Source: Acidobacteriota bacterium (GTDB lineage: Bacteria > Acidobacteriota > Terriglobia > Terriglobales > Acidobacteriaceae). Taken from it: DNA of 64,000 nt. Every line of letters starts with the position of its first letter. Within the stretch, counting starts at the first letter, position 1. Below the pieces are notes generated by a model. It searched no databases. It worked only from the letters and a program-made list of their open reading frames with translations, and was not told the origin of the DNA. The stretch is from assembly GCA_021780315.1 (NCBI GenBank), contig JAJXYY010000025.1, positions 186,001 to 250,000 on the forward strand. Reading direction: 5' to 3'. This document shows, piece after piece, positions 10,723 to 18,713 of the stretch. A program made the translations under genes and the position numbers.

Positions 10723-12642
10723 ATGACAACTCAAGCCTCCCCAAAACGTTCGCCTGCAGCCATGTCCGTTGGCCCAGGTCCCTCTCGCGCCGTCCTCCTC
10801 CTCTGCGGACTCTGGACCCTTCTCTTCTTCGCCGCCATCTTCGCGCCGCCCCTGCTCGACGACGCTGACGCCACCCACGCCCAGGCCGCCCGCCACATCG
10901 CCATCTCAGGCGACTGGACCACCCTCTACGTCAACGGTGTCCGCTACCTCGAAAAAGCCCCCCTCCCCTACTGGCTCGTCGCCATCAGCTTTCGCATCTT
11001 CGGCTTCAACACCTTCGCCGCCCACCTCCCCCAGGCCATCGCCGTCCTTCTCCTCGCTCTCCTCGCCTTTCACTGTGCCCGCAAAGCCTTCGATGATCGC
11101 ACTGCCCTCTACTCCGGCCTCGCCGTCCTCACCTCCGCCGGAGTCTTCCTCTTCACCCGCATCTTCATCCCAGAAGTCCTCCTCTCCCTCCTCCTCTGCA
11201 CCGCCCTCTACTGCTTCCTCCACGCCCTGGAAGCTGAATCTCCCACGCGAGCCGCACTACTCTCCCCCACCTCTCACGCCTACCTCCTCTGGATCGCCCT
11301 CGCCCTCGCCGTCCTCACCAAAGGCCTCATCGCTCTGGTCTTCTTCTTCGGCACCGCCATCGTCTACCTCACCCTCACCGGCCAGTGGCGCAACCTCGGC
11401 AAACTCAAGCCCCTCACCGGAACCCTACTCTTCCTCGCCATCGCCGCCCCTTGGCACATCCTCGCCGGACTCCGCAACACCGACGGCACCCTCCTCGGTC
11501 ATCGCCACGGCTTCTTCTGGTTCTACTTCATCAACGAGCACTTCCTCCGCTTCCTCGGCAAGCGCTTCCCCATGGACTACAACAAGCTCCCCGGATACCT
11601 CTTCTGGAGCCTTCACCTCGTCTGGCTCTTCCCCTGGGCGCTCTTCATCCCGCTTCCCTTCATCGCCCTCTACCGCTGGATCAGCCGCCATCGCACCCAC
11701 ATCACCGCATCCCTCCGCACCCTCACCTACCCCCAACGCACCACCCTCCTCCTCACCCTCTACTCCGCACTCATCCTGATCTTCTTCTCCATCTCCACCA
11801 ATCAGGAGTACTACACCTTCCCTGCCTACCTTCCCCTCCTCGTCCTCATCGCCGCAGCCCTCACTCACGCCGAATCCTCCTACGATCAGGACCGCACCGC
11901 CCGTCGCTGGATCAGCGTCGCCCACGCCGCCCTCACCGTCGTTGGTCTTGCCGTCGCCATCACCCTCTTCCTCGGCCTCTGGACCTCGCGCCATCTCCCC
12001 TTCGTCCCCGACATCGGAGACCTGCTCGCCCACCGCGGCGTCGGCGACTACACCCTCTCCATGTCCCACCTCTTCGACCTCACCGGCCCCAGCTTCGCCG
12101 CACTCCGGCTCCCCGCCACCCTCGCAGCCTTGGCCTTCGCCTTCGGCCCCGCCATCGCCTGGTTCCTCCGCTCCAAACGCCACCACCTCGCCGCCACCAG
12201 CGCCATCGCCCTCACCTCCACCGTCTTCCTCATCGCCGCCCACATCGCCCTCATCCGCTTCGGCCCCATGCTCTCCTCCCAGACCATCGCCGCCAAAATC
12301 CAGCAACTCCAGTCCTCCGGCGCCATCGCTCAAAACACCCCCATCTACCTCTACGGAGACCAGTCTTACGGCTCCTCCATCCCCTTCTATCTCAACCAGC
12401 AGGTAAACCTCGTCGAAGGCCGCTCTTCCTCCATGCTCTTCGGCTCCACCTTCCCCGACGCACCGCCCATCTTCCTTACCAACTCCGACCTACTCAAAGT
12501 CTGGGGAACCGGCAACCGCAAACTCCTCTTCGTCCCCCTCGAACGCCGAGACCTCGTAGACAAACTCCTCGGCAACCACAAAATCCTCATCACCGAAACC
12601 TCCGGCAAGGCCCTCTTCACCGACCGCCCACTAACCCCATAA
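10723..12642 (+). CDS. GT39 family (ArnT-like) membrane glycosyltransferase
   Basis: About 639 residues. GT39/ArnT-type enzymes use polyprenyl-phosphate sugars to glycosylate lipid A or proteins on the periplasmic face. The first periplasmic loop carries the acidic motif PPLLDDADATHAQAARH and the characteristic EKAPLPYWL; about 12 hydrophobic helices follow, with a soluble C-terminal domain. The start is uncertain: ATG at 10723 is used here, 10699 is an alternative, and neither has a strong ribosome site. It is followed by a paralogue at 12756 with a REP-like hairpin between them. The sugar and acceptor are unknown. Confidence 0.8.
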   Translation: MTTQASPKRSPAAMSVGPGPSRAVLLLCGLWTLLFFAAIFAPPLLDDADATHAQAARHIAISGDWTTLYVNGVRYLEKAPLPYWLVAISFRIFGFNTFAAHLPQAIAVLLLALLAFHCARKAFDDRTALYSGLAVLTSAGVFLFTRIFIPEVLLSLLLCTALYCFLHALEAESPTRAALLSPTSHAYLLWIALALAVLTKGLIALVFFFGTAIVYLTLTGQWRNLGKLKPLTGTLLFLAIAAPWHILAGLRNTDGTLLGHRHGFFWFYFINEHFLRFLGKRFPMDYNKLPGYLFWSLHLVWLFPWALFIPLPFIALYRWISRHRTHITASLRTLTYPQRTTLLLTLYSALILIFFSISTNQEYYTFPAYLPLLVLIAAALTHAESSYDQDRTARRWISVAHAALTVVGLAVAITLFLGLWTSRHLPFVPDIGDLLAHRGVGDYTLSMSHLFDLTGPSFAALRLPATLAALAFAFGPAIAWFLRSKRHHLAATSAIALTSTVFLIAAHIALIRFGPMLSSQTIAAKIQQLQSSGAIAQNTPIYLYGDQSYGSSIPFYLNQQVNLVEGRSSSMLFGSTFPDAPPIFLTNSDLLKVWGTGNRKLLFVPLERRDLVDKLLGNHKILITETSGKALFTDRPLTP

Positions 12643-12643
12643 A

Positions 12644-12720
12644 CCTGGGTGCCCCATCTTCGCGATAGCTCTATCGTCGCTAAGGTGAGCATTCGCGAAG
12701 CAAACCGCTCCAACCCCAGG
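12644..12720. repeat. REP-like element between the two GT39 genes
   Basis: This copy begins CCTGGGTGCCCCATCTTCGC and contains a hairpin around 12655-12685 (CTTCGCGATAG against CTATCGTCGCTAAGG). Its outer ends CCTGGG (12644-12649) and CCCAGG (12715-12720) are inverted. It shares GGGTGCCCCAT and GCTAAGGTG with the copy at 13887-13937. It starts 2 bp after the stop codon of the first GT39 gene. Confidence 0.7.
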
Positions 12721-12755
12721 CAACACGGAGCGAATTAAACCCCCAAGAGTCACCC

Positions 12756-14855
12756 GTGCACGAAGCCTCACAACTCGCCCCCACCCGCAACTGGAGCCCC
12801 CGCTCCATCGCCATCCTTGTCCTCGCCTGGCTCACCCTCTACCTCTCCGGGATCTTCTCCCCCGGCCTCCTCGACGACGTCGACTCCATCTACATCGAGA
12901 TCGCCCGCGAGATGCTCCACCGCCACGACTTCGTCACCCCCTACATCAACGGCATCCGCTTCTTCGACAAGCCCCCCCTCATGTATTGGATGGCCGCCGC
13001 CTCCATGCGCCTCTTCGGCGAGTACGACTGGGCCGCCCGTCTCCCCCTCGCCCTCGCCGTCCTCGCCCTCCTCCTCAGCGTCTACGCCCTCGGCATCCGT
13101 CTCTTCCGCGCCGTCTCCCCCACCGCCCACCCCGACCGCGCCGGCCTCTACGCCGCGCTCGCACTCGCCACCGGCATCGGACCCTACCTCTTCACCCGCT
13201 TCTACATCCCCGACATCCTCCTCGCCCTCTGGATGACCCTCGCAGTACACCTCTTCCTCATCGCCCTCGAACGCGCACAAACCCCACCACAAAACCGAGT
13301 GCCGGGTGCCCCATTCATGGCGCAGTCTCATCGCGACATGAGTGGGAATGTAAACACCCAACCCTCAGCACAAATTCCGGGTGCCCCATTCATGGCGCAG
13401 TCTCATCGCGACATGAGTGGGAATGTAAACACCCAACCCTCCCCCCTCCTCCCCTGTCTCGCCTTCGCCGCCGTCATGGCCCTCAACCTCCTCACCAAGG
13501 GCCTCATCGGACTCGTCTTCCCCCTCGGCTTCGTCTTCCTCTACCTCGTCCTCACCCGCCAACTCCGCCTGCTCCCCAAATTCCACCTCCTCTCCAGCGC
13601 CGCCGTCTTCCTCGCCATCGCCGCCCCCTGGCACATCCTCGCCGCGCTCCGTACCCCCGCTATCGCTCTCCCATCCGGCCTCGGACTCCCCGCCAAAGGT
13701 GGCTGGGCATGGTTCTATCTCTATAACGAGCACATCGCCCGCTTCCTCTCCAAACGCATCCCCCACGACTACGGACAAACCCCCGTCTGGCTCTTCTGGC
13801 TCATGCTCATCCTCTGGGTCATGCCCTGGACCGCCTTCCTCCCCGGTGCGCTCGCCCAAACCCTCCGCACCCTCATCACGGGTACTCGGGTGCCCCATCT
13901 TCGCCGCAGTCTCATCGCGGCTAAGGTGGGCAATCACACCGGCGATCCGCTCCCCACCCCCCGCCAGCACGAGGCCGCCCTTGCACTCCTCCTCTGGGCG
14001 CTCCTCGTCCTTGGCTTCTTCACCCTCTCCGCCCGCCAGGAGTACTACTCCCTCCCCGCCATCCCCGCTCTTGCCCTCATGGCCGCCGGACTCCTCACCC
14101 AGGCCGACGCCCACAACCCTCGCGCCCGCCGCAGCATCCTCCGCTGGTCCGCCATCCTCCTCGTACCCATCTCCACCGCCATCGCCATCGTCTGCGGATA
14201 CTTCGCCCTCACCGCCCCCCACCCCGCACCCGGCACCGACCTCGCCAGCCTGCTCTCCCAGAACCCCGACCTCTATAACGTCTCCCTCGGCCACCTCTTC
14301 GACCTCACCGGAGCCGCCATGGGTCTCTTCCGCGGCCCCCTCACCGCCGTCGCCCTCGGCATGATCCTCCTTGGTCTCGGCAGCCACCTCATCCGCCGCA
14401 CCGGACGCACCTACGCCGCTAACCTTGCCCTCGCCGCAGCCATGACCATCACCCTGCTCGCAGCCCATGCCGGCCTCGCCCGCTTCAACCCCATCCTCGG
14501 CTCCAAAGACCTCGCCCTCACCATCACACGCACCCAGCAAGCGACTCCGGCCCCCAACGACCTCATCGTCCTCGACGGCGAACTCACCTCCGGCTCCACC
14601 CTCATCTTCTACACCCGCCAACAAGTCCATCTCATCAACGGCCGCGTCAACGGCCTCTGGTACGGCTCCTTCTGGCCCGACGCCCCCGCCATCTTCGAAA
14701 CCGAAGCCTCGCTCCACCAACTCTGGGCCAGCCCCCGCCGCATCTTCCTCTTCACCTACAACCCCACCGCCCGCACCCAGAACCTAACCCCCTACGGCCC
14801 CGTCCATACCCTCGCCACCGCCGGAGGAAAAACCATCCTCACCAACCACCCCTAA
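12756..14855 (+). CDS. GT39 family (ArnT-like) glycosyltransferase with translated repeat insertions
   Basis: The protein has 699 residues from a GTG start and is a paralogue of the preceding gene: SPGLLDDVDSIYIEIAREM and FDKPPLMYWMAA match its first loop. The reading frame runs through two perfect 65-bp repeat copies (13302-13441), giving the peptide VPGAPFMAQSHRDMSGNVN twice. A third repeat copy at 13887-13937 gives TRVPHLRRSLIAAKVGNH. All three insertions fall between predicted helices, so the fold may tolerate them. The predicted role is transfer of a sugar from a polyprenyl carrier to an envelope acceptor. Whether the insertions leave the enzyme active is unknown. Confidence 0.8.
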   Translation: MHEASQLAPTRNWSPRSIAILVLAWLTLYLSGIFSPGLLDDVDSIYIEIAREMLHRHDFVTPYINGIRFFDKPPLMYWMAAASMRLFGEYDWAARLPLALAVLALLLSVYALGIRLFRAVSPTAHPDRAGLYAALALATGIGPYLFTRFYIPDILLALWMTLAVHLFLIALERAQTPPQNRVPGAPFMAQSHRDMSGNVNTQPSAQIPGAPFMAQSHRDMSGNVNTQPSPLLPCLAFAAVMALNLLTKGLIGLVFPLGFVFLYLVLTRQLRLLPKFHLLSSAAVFLAIAAPWHILAALRTPAIALPSGLGLPAKGGWAWFYLYNEHIARFLSKRIPHDYGQTPVWLFWLMLILWVMPWTAFLPGALAQTLRTLITGTRVPHLRRSLIAAKVGNHTGDPLPTPRQHEAALALLLWALLVLGFFTLSARQEYYSLPAIPALALMAAGLLTQADAHNPRARRSILRWSAILLVPISTAIAIVCGYFALTAPHPAPGTDLASLLSQNPDLYNVSLGHLFDLTGAAMGLFRGPLTAVALGMILLGLGSHLIRRTGRTYAANLALAAAMTITLLAAHAGLARFNPILGSKDLALTITRTQQATPAPNDLIVLDGELTSGSTLIFYTRQQVHLINGRVNGLWYGSFWPDAPAIFETEASLHQLWASPRRIFLFTYNPTARTQNLTPYGPVHTLATAGGKTILTNHP
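13302..13441. repeat. Two identical 65-bp REP-like elements in tandem, inside a coding region
   Basis: Copies at 13302-13366 and 13377-13441 are identical and separated by 10 bp, a 75-bp period equal to 25 codons. Each has ends GGGTG and CACCC and an internal hairpin (CCCATTCATGGCG against CGACATGAGTGGG) with the core loop AGTCTCATC. Both are read in frame by the GT39 gene. Confidence 0.9.
13887..13937. repeat. REP-like element, in-frame copy 3 in the GT39 gene
   Basis: CCCATCTTCGCCGC pairs with GCGGCTAAGGTGGG around the loop AGTCTCATC, a stem of about 14 bp with two or three mismatches. It begins CGGGTGCCCC like the other copies and is read in frame by the surrounding glycosyltransferase gene. 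Confidence 0.85.
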
Positions 14856-14882
14856 CTCCACCCCGTTGTTGCCCTTGCCCTC

Positions 14883-14910
14883 TACTCCCTACTCCCTATT
14901 CCCTACCCCT
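14883..14910. repeat. TACTCCC/TATTCCC heptamer repeat, copy 3
   Basis: Units TACTCCC, TACTCCC, TATTCCC and TACCCCT run from 14883 to 14910. The repeat overlaps the 3' end of the HpnI-like gene and supplies its stop codon (14896-14898 read on the minus strand). The minus strand carries four GGG tracts with 4-nt spacers. Confidence 0.85.
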
Positions 14911-16143
14911 GTACTTCCTCATCCGCCCATCCTCCACCAACTCATACAACTCTCCCCGCCACAAAATCCGATTGCTCGTATAGCTCAACGCCCAAAACAG
15001 TATCCCCATCAGATCCCGTAGCGGAAACAGAATCATCGTCGGCCAGTTCCGCCGCTTCCGTACAACAAACCTCCCCACCACCCACGCCTGCAGACTCCGC
15101 CCCAGCACTCCAAACGCCAGCGCCCCCCACGCCAGCCCCGGCCTCCCCAGCAGCAACGCCCCCGCCCACGCCAGCAGAGCAAACGGCACCCCAAACGTCA
15201 GGCTCGTTCCAAAGTGTCCCTTCGGCCGCGAGAACCGCGTACTCTTCATCCACCTCACCTGGTGCTTCATCGAGTCCACAAACCCCGCATGCAGCACCAT
15301 ATGGTCGATCGCGTGCCCAATCAGCACCACCTCGTGCCCCTTCGCCGCAATCCAGTTCCCCAGCACAAAATCATCCGCGCAATACTCCGCCATCGCCTCG
15401 AACCCGCCAATCTCCGCCACGCACTCCCGCCGCGCCACCATCGTCGGCCCCAGCGCAAACTGCATCGGCTCCATCAGGTTCGCCACGCACACGCCCGAAC
15501 TCATCTCCACCGTCATCCCCACCGCCTCAAGCCGCGACCACAGCCCACCCTCCGCCGTCACCCCGCGATAAAGACACGTCGCACAACCCACCTTCTCATC
15601 CGCAAACGGCAGCACCACTCGCCGCAGATAATCCGGCGTCACCCGCACATCGCTATCGCTCACCACCCACAGATCATGCGTCGCCAACTTCGCCATGGTC
15701 GCCAGCGAACACACCTTCGCATTCGCCGCCCACGGCTCCCCGCTCGTACAGAACTTCGTCGTTATCTCAGGAAACTCCGCCGCCACCCGCCGCGCAATCT
15801 GCAACCCCTCGTCCGCCTCGCTCCGCGCGCAAAACAGTACCTCCACCCGCGAAACCCCGTCCACCACCGCACTCAGCCCCGCCACCTCGGCCTGCCGCAG
15901 ATAGTCCTGCTCGAAGAAGCCCCGCAGATTACCCTCCAGCCCCGTCTCCGCACCATGCAACGGCTTCAGCAAACTCACCGCCGGCAGAAACTCCCGCTCC
16001 CCCAGCGCTCGCTCCTGCCGCCCAGCCTCGCGCCGAAACGACCACGCACCCACCACCACCATCCCCAGAAACACCGTCGACGTCAGCAGACCAAACAGCC
16101 CCAGCGCCAGCACTCCCCAAGCCACAACATTGATCGCCTGCAT
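14896..16143 (-). CDS. hpnI: HpnI-like glycosyltransferase (GT21, ceramide-glucosyltransferase type)
   Basis: The protein has 415 residues. An N-terminal membrane helix (about residues 4-35) is followed by a GT-A domain with VSLLKPLHG, the metal-binding SDSD, CADDF and the processivity-type motif HQVRWMKSTR, and then C-terminal helices. In bacteria that make extended hopanoids, HpnI transfers N-acetylglucosamine to bacteriohopanetetrol; a ceramide or other lipid glucosyltransferase is the alternative. The start is preceded by GAGGGTGG. It lies 38 bp downstream of hspR on the same strand, so it may be the last gene of the heat-shock operon. The C-terminal residues and stop are encoded by a heptamer repeat. 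Confidence 0.75.
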   Translation of the reverse strand: MQAINVVAWGVLALGLFGLLTSTVFLGMVVVGAWSFRREAGRQERALGEREFLPAVSLLKPLHGAETGLEGNLRGFFEQDYLRQAEVAGLSAVVDGVSRVEVLFCARSEADEGLQIARRVAAEFPEITTKFCTSGEPWAANAKVCSLATMAKLATHDLWVVSDSDVRVTPDYLRRVVLPFADEKVGCATCLYRGVTAEGGLWSRLEAVGMTVEMSSGVCVANLMEPMQFALGPTMVARRECVAEIGGFEAMAEYCADDFVLGNWIAAKGHEVVLIGHAIDHMVLHAGFVDSMKHQVRWMKSTRFSRPKGHFGTSLTFGVPFALLAWAGALLLGRPGLAWGALAFGVLGRSLQAWVVGRFVVRKRRNWPTMILFPLRDLMGILFWALSYTSNRILWRGELYELVEDGRMRKYRGRE

Positions 16144-16181
16144 CCACCCTCATCCGCCATCGCGCCACGGCGCAACCGCTC

Positions 16182-16580
16182 TTATTTCTTCTTCGTCGGC
16201 TTCACCGGAACAATCACCGTCCGCCGCAGCGGAACCAGCCCCGCCCCCGGCGTCTGCTGAGGCTGCATCCGAGTCAACATCTCCGTACGCACATAATCGA
16301 CGAACCCCTGCATCTGCCGGTTCATCTCCTCCATCCGCTCCCGCATCTGCAACACAATCGCGATCCCGGCAATATTAACCCCCAGGTCCCGCGCCAGGTT
16401 CAAAATAAACTCCAGCCGCTCCAGATCCTCGTCCGTGTACAAACGAGTGTTCCCATCACTCCGGCTCGGCCGCAGCAAACCCTCCCGCTCATACAAGCGC
16501 AGCGTCTGCGGATGTATGGCATACATCTCAGCCACCGCCGAAATCATGTACGCGCCTTTGCTCTTTCGTTTCGTCGCCAT
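16182..16580 (-). CDS. hspR: HspR-type MerR family heat-shock repressor
   Basis: The protein has 132 residues from the ATG at 16580. The N-terminal MerR winged helix reads YMISAVAEMYAIHPQTLRLY then EREGLLRPSRSDGNTRLYT, closely matching HspR. A helical linker (LQMRERMEEMNRQMQGF) and a basic tail follow. HspR binds HAIR operators and represses dnaK operons, usually with DnaK as co-repressor. Its place after dnaK and dnaJ is as in actinobacterial dnaK operons. A matching operator-like site lies in the dnaK promoter (20701-20721), suggesting autoregulation. The gap to dnaJ is 91 bp. Confidence 0.85.
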   Translation of the reverse strand: MATKRKSKGAYMISAVAEMYAIHPQTLRLYEREGLLRPSRSDGNTRLYTDEDLERLEFILNLARDLGVNIAGIAIVLQMRERMEEMNRQMQGFVDYVRTEMLTRMQPQQTPGAGLVPLRRTVIVPVKPTKKK

Positions 16581-16671
16581 ACCCTTGTACCTGTAATCCA
16601 AAGTCTAGCGCGTCTGCCCGCGAAAAGGCACCGCAACACCCTCTCCACCTCAGTCAGCCAGCCACGCGCCC

Positions 16672-17907
16672 CTAAACCTCCGCCATCATGGCCGCCCGTG
16701 GATCCTCCGGATTCAGCTTCGCCAACTCCCGCAGAATCTCCTTGCTCCGCTCATCCTGCACCTTCGGTACCAGCACCTTCACCTCCACAATCTGGTCTCC
16801 GCGTTTGCCCTCGTACGCCGCCGATGGCACACCCTTCTCCCGCAAACGCAGCTTCTGCCCCGACTGCGTCCCTGGAGGAATCTTCAACTGTGTCCGTCCC
16901 GCACCCTCACGACCCCCATCACCATGCGTATCGATCGTCGGCACGTCAATCTTCGCTCCCAGCGCCGCCTCCGACATCGTAACCGGAACCGTTACATATA
17001 TATCGTCCGCACTCCGCGTAAACACCGGATGCGTCCCCGCACGGATAATCAGATACAGATCGCCCGCCGCGCCACCACCCGTCCCCGCATTGCCCTTGCC
17101 CGCCAGCCGTATCCGCTGACCATCCCGCGTCCCGGCCTTGATCCGAAACTCCAGTGGCTCCTTCCTCGTCACCACTCCATCGCCATCGCACGTGCCGCAC
17201 GCATTCTGTACCTTGCCGCTGCCCCCGCATCGCGGACACTGGATGTTGAACTTCATCCGCCCACCCATCTGCGTCACCTGCCCCGACCCATGGCACTCCG
17301 GACACTCCATGCTCCCGCCCGTCGTCGACTTGCCCTTGCACGTCGGACAAACCTCCTGCCGCTGTATCTCCAGACGAGCCACCCCACCCTGTACCGCCGT
17401 CCAGAAATCCACACTCACCTGGTACTCAAGATCCGTACCCGGCTGCGGCCCCCGCGCCCGCTGTCCGCCGCTGAACATCCCGCTGAAGATATCCTTGAAG
17501 CTCCCGCCAAACCCGGCCCCGCCACCCTGCGCGCCACCACCACGTCCCGCCTGAAAGTCCGAAAAATCAAACCCGCCAAAGTCGAACGGAACCTCCTGCC
17601 CCGCCCCGCGTCCCCCCCGCGCCCCCGCACCATACCCACCCCGCGCCGCAGCCTCCGCCGCAGCCGGATCGATATTGTCCGAATAGAACCCGAACTGGTC
17701 GAAGATCTTCCGCTTCTTCTCATCGCTCAGCACGTCGTTCGCCTCGGAGATCTCCTTGAACTTCTCCTCCGACTTCTTATCCCCAGGATTCACATCCGGG
17801 TGATACTTCCGCGCCAGCTTCCGGAAAGCCTTCCGTATCTCGTCCGCCGTCGCCGTCTTCTTCACGCCCAGCGTGCCGTAATAATCCTTCGTCTGTGTCG
17901 TCGCCAT
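16672..17907 (-). CDS. dnaJ: DnaJ (Hsp40) co-chaperone
   Basis: The protein has 411 residues from the ATG at 17907 ([10 protein letters not shown]). Domains in order are a J domain with the HPD tripeptide in [10 protein letters not shown], a Gly/Phe-rich region, a zinc-binding region with four CxxC motifs ([32 protein letters not shown]), and the C-terminal substrate-binding domain. It stimulates DnaK ATPase activity and delivers unfolded clients in the cytoplasm. It lies between hspR and two small genes that separate it from dnaK. No grpE is present in this operon. Confidence 0.93.
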   Translation of the reverse strand: MATTQTKDYYGTLGVKKTATADEIRKAFRKLARKYHPDVNPGDKKSEEKFKEISEANDVLSDEKKRKIFDQFGFYSDNIDPAAAEAAARGGYGAGARGGRGAGQEVPFDFGGFDFSDFQAGRGGGAQGGGAGFGGSFKDIFSGMFSGGQRARGPQPGTDLEYQVSVDFWTAVQGGVARLEIQRQEVCPTCKGKSTTGGSMECPECHGSGQVTQMGGRMKFNIQCPRCGGSGKVQNACGTCDGDGVVTRKEPLEFRIKAGTRDGQRIRLAGKGNAGTGGGAAGDLYLIIRAGTHPVFTRSADDIYVTVPVTMSEAALGAKIDVPTIDTHGDGGREGAGRTQLKIPPGTQSGQKLRLREKGVPSAAYEGKRGDQIVEVKVLVPKVQDERSKEILRELAKLNPEDPRAAMMAEV

Positions 17908-18033
17908 AGTCGTCTTCTTCCATCCTGCCTTCTGAGCCACGCCGCCTGCAGACGTGAACAGTGGCGCCAGCAGCAGTCATCCCCTGCACTATCGGCGCCA
18001 CATCTCATTCCTCTACTCAGTCCAGAAAAAACC

Positions 18034-18204
18034 TCAGTTCCACACATCCTGCGCCTCGATCGCCTCGATCGAGATCACCTGGTCCGGCTCCATCTGCTGC
18101 ATCCGCTGCATAAACTGCTCTGCCTCGGCCTTCGTGTCGAACATCATCCGGTTATAAAGCTGTCCTGCTCGAACCTGATCGCATCTCCATAGCGTCTCTG
18201 TCAT
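18034..18204 (-). CDS. Small 56-residue protein A of the dnaK operon
   Basis: A short gene from ATG at 18204 to TGA at 18034-18036, with AGGAG about 10 bp upstream of the start. The protein begins [10 protein letters not shown], contains [14 protein letters not shown], and ends [11 protein letters not shown]. It aligns along its full length with the 57-residue protein at 18436-18609: both start MT(E/D), have W(R/K)C(D/E)Q, a central EAE/EAR-F motif, PD, IEA and a terminal VWN. The family is not recognised. It is soluble, acidic and likely alpha/beta. Position between dnaK and dnaJ suggests co-expression on heat shock. Confidence 0.75.
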   Translation of the reverse strand: MTETLWRCDQVRAGQLYNRMMFDTKAEAEQFMQRMQQMEPDQVISIEAIEAQDVWN

Positions 18205-18435
18205 CGCCCTCAACTCCTATCCCTTCGATTGAGTTCCAGGTTCACCAGTATCTATTCGATTCCACCGCCAGTTCGACTGCCTCCAAACTGCACCACCGCC
18301 AACCCCACTCGGTCTACATCAGCCTTCCGCCCTCTCACACACTATAGAACGCATCCCGCAACGTCGATATCCCCCCGAACCATCCAAGGGACTCACCGCA
18401 TCCTGCCCGCTCCAGGTCTCGCAATACCAACCAGT

Positions 18436-18609
18436 CTAGTTCCACACATGCTGTATCGGCATCGCCTCAATCCGCAGCATCAAGTCCGGAGCAGCATCCA
18501 TCACCCGCCGCGCAAACTCACGCGCCTCGCCTTCGCTTCGAAATACCTTCTGCTCCTGCATCTGCCCACCAAACCACTGCTCGCACTTCCACACCGTCAT
18601 GTCCGTCAT
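18436..18609 (-). CDS. Small 57-residue protein B of the dnaK operon
   Basis: The start at 18609 is chosen because GGAGGAGG lies 5 bp before that ATG. The sequence begins [11 protein letters not shown], contains [14 protein letters not shown] and ends [12 protein letters not shown]. It is a paralogue of the 56-residue protein at 18034-18204. It starts 104 bp after the dnaK stop codon on the same strand. The function is unknown. Conservation of the terminal VWN in both copies hints that the C-terminus is functionally important. The 226 bp between the two small genes holds no further gene that I can see. Confidence 0.75.
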   Translation of the reverse strand: MTDMTVWKCEQWFGGQMQEQKVFRSEGEAREFARRVMDAAPDLMLRIEAMPIQHVWN

Positions 18610-18713
18610 CTCATCCTCCTCCGCGCTTCCTATACAGATAAGGCGCTCCATCTCAATCCCCGGAGCGCCTTACCCTGGCACTTGCAACATTGGACGCTAC
18701 AACTCGCTGCGCG

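Noticed and set aside
13302..13441. Possible CRISPR-like or tandem repeat protein array
   Set aside because: There are only two copies with a 10-bp spacer, and each contains the REP-like hairpin found elsewhere singly; it is an element duplication, not a CRISPR array.
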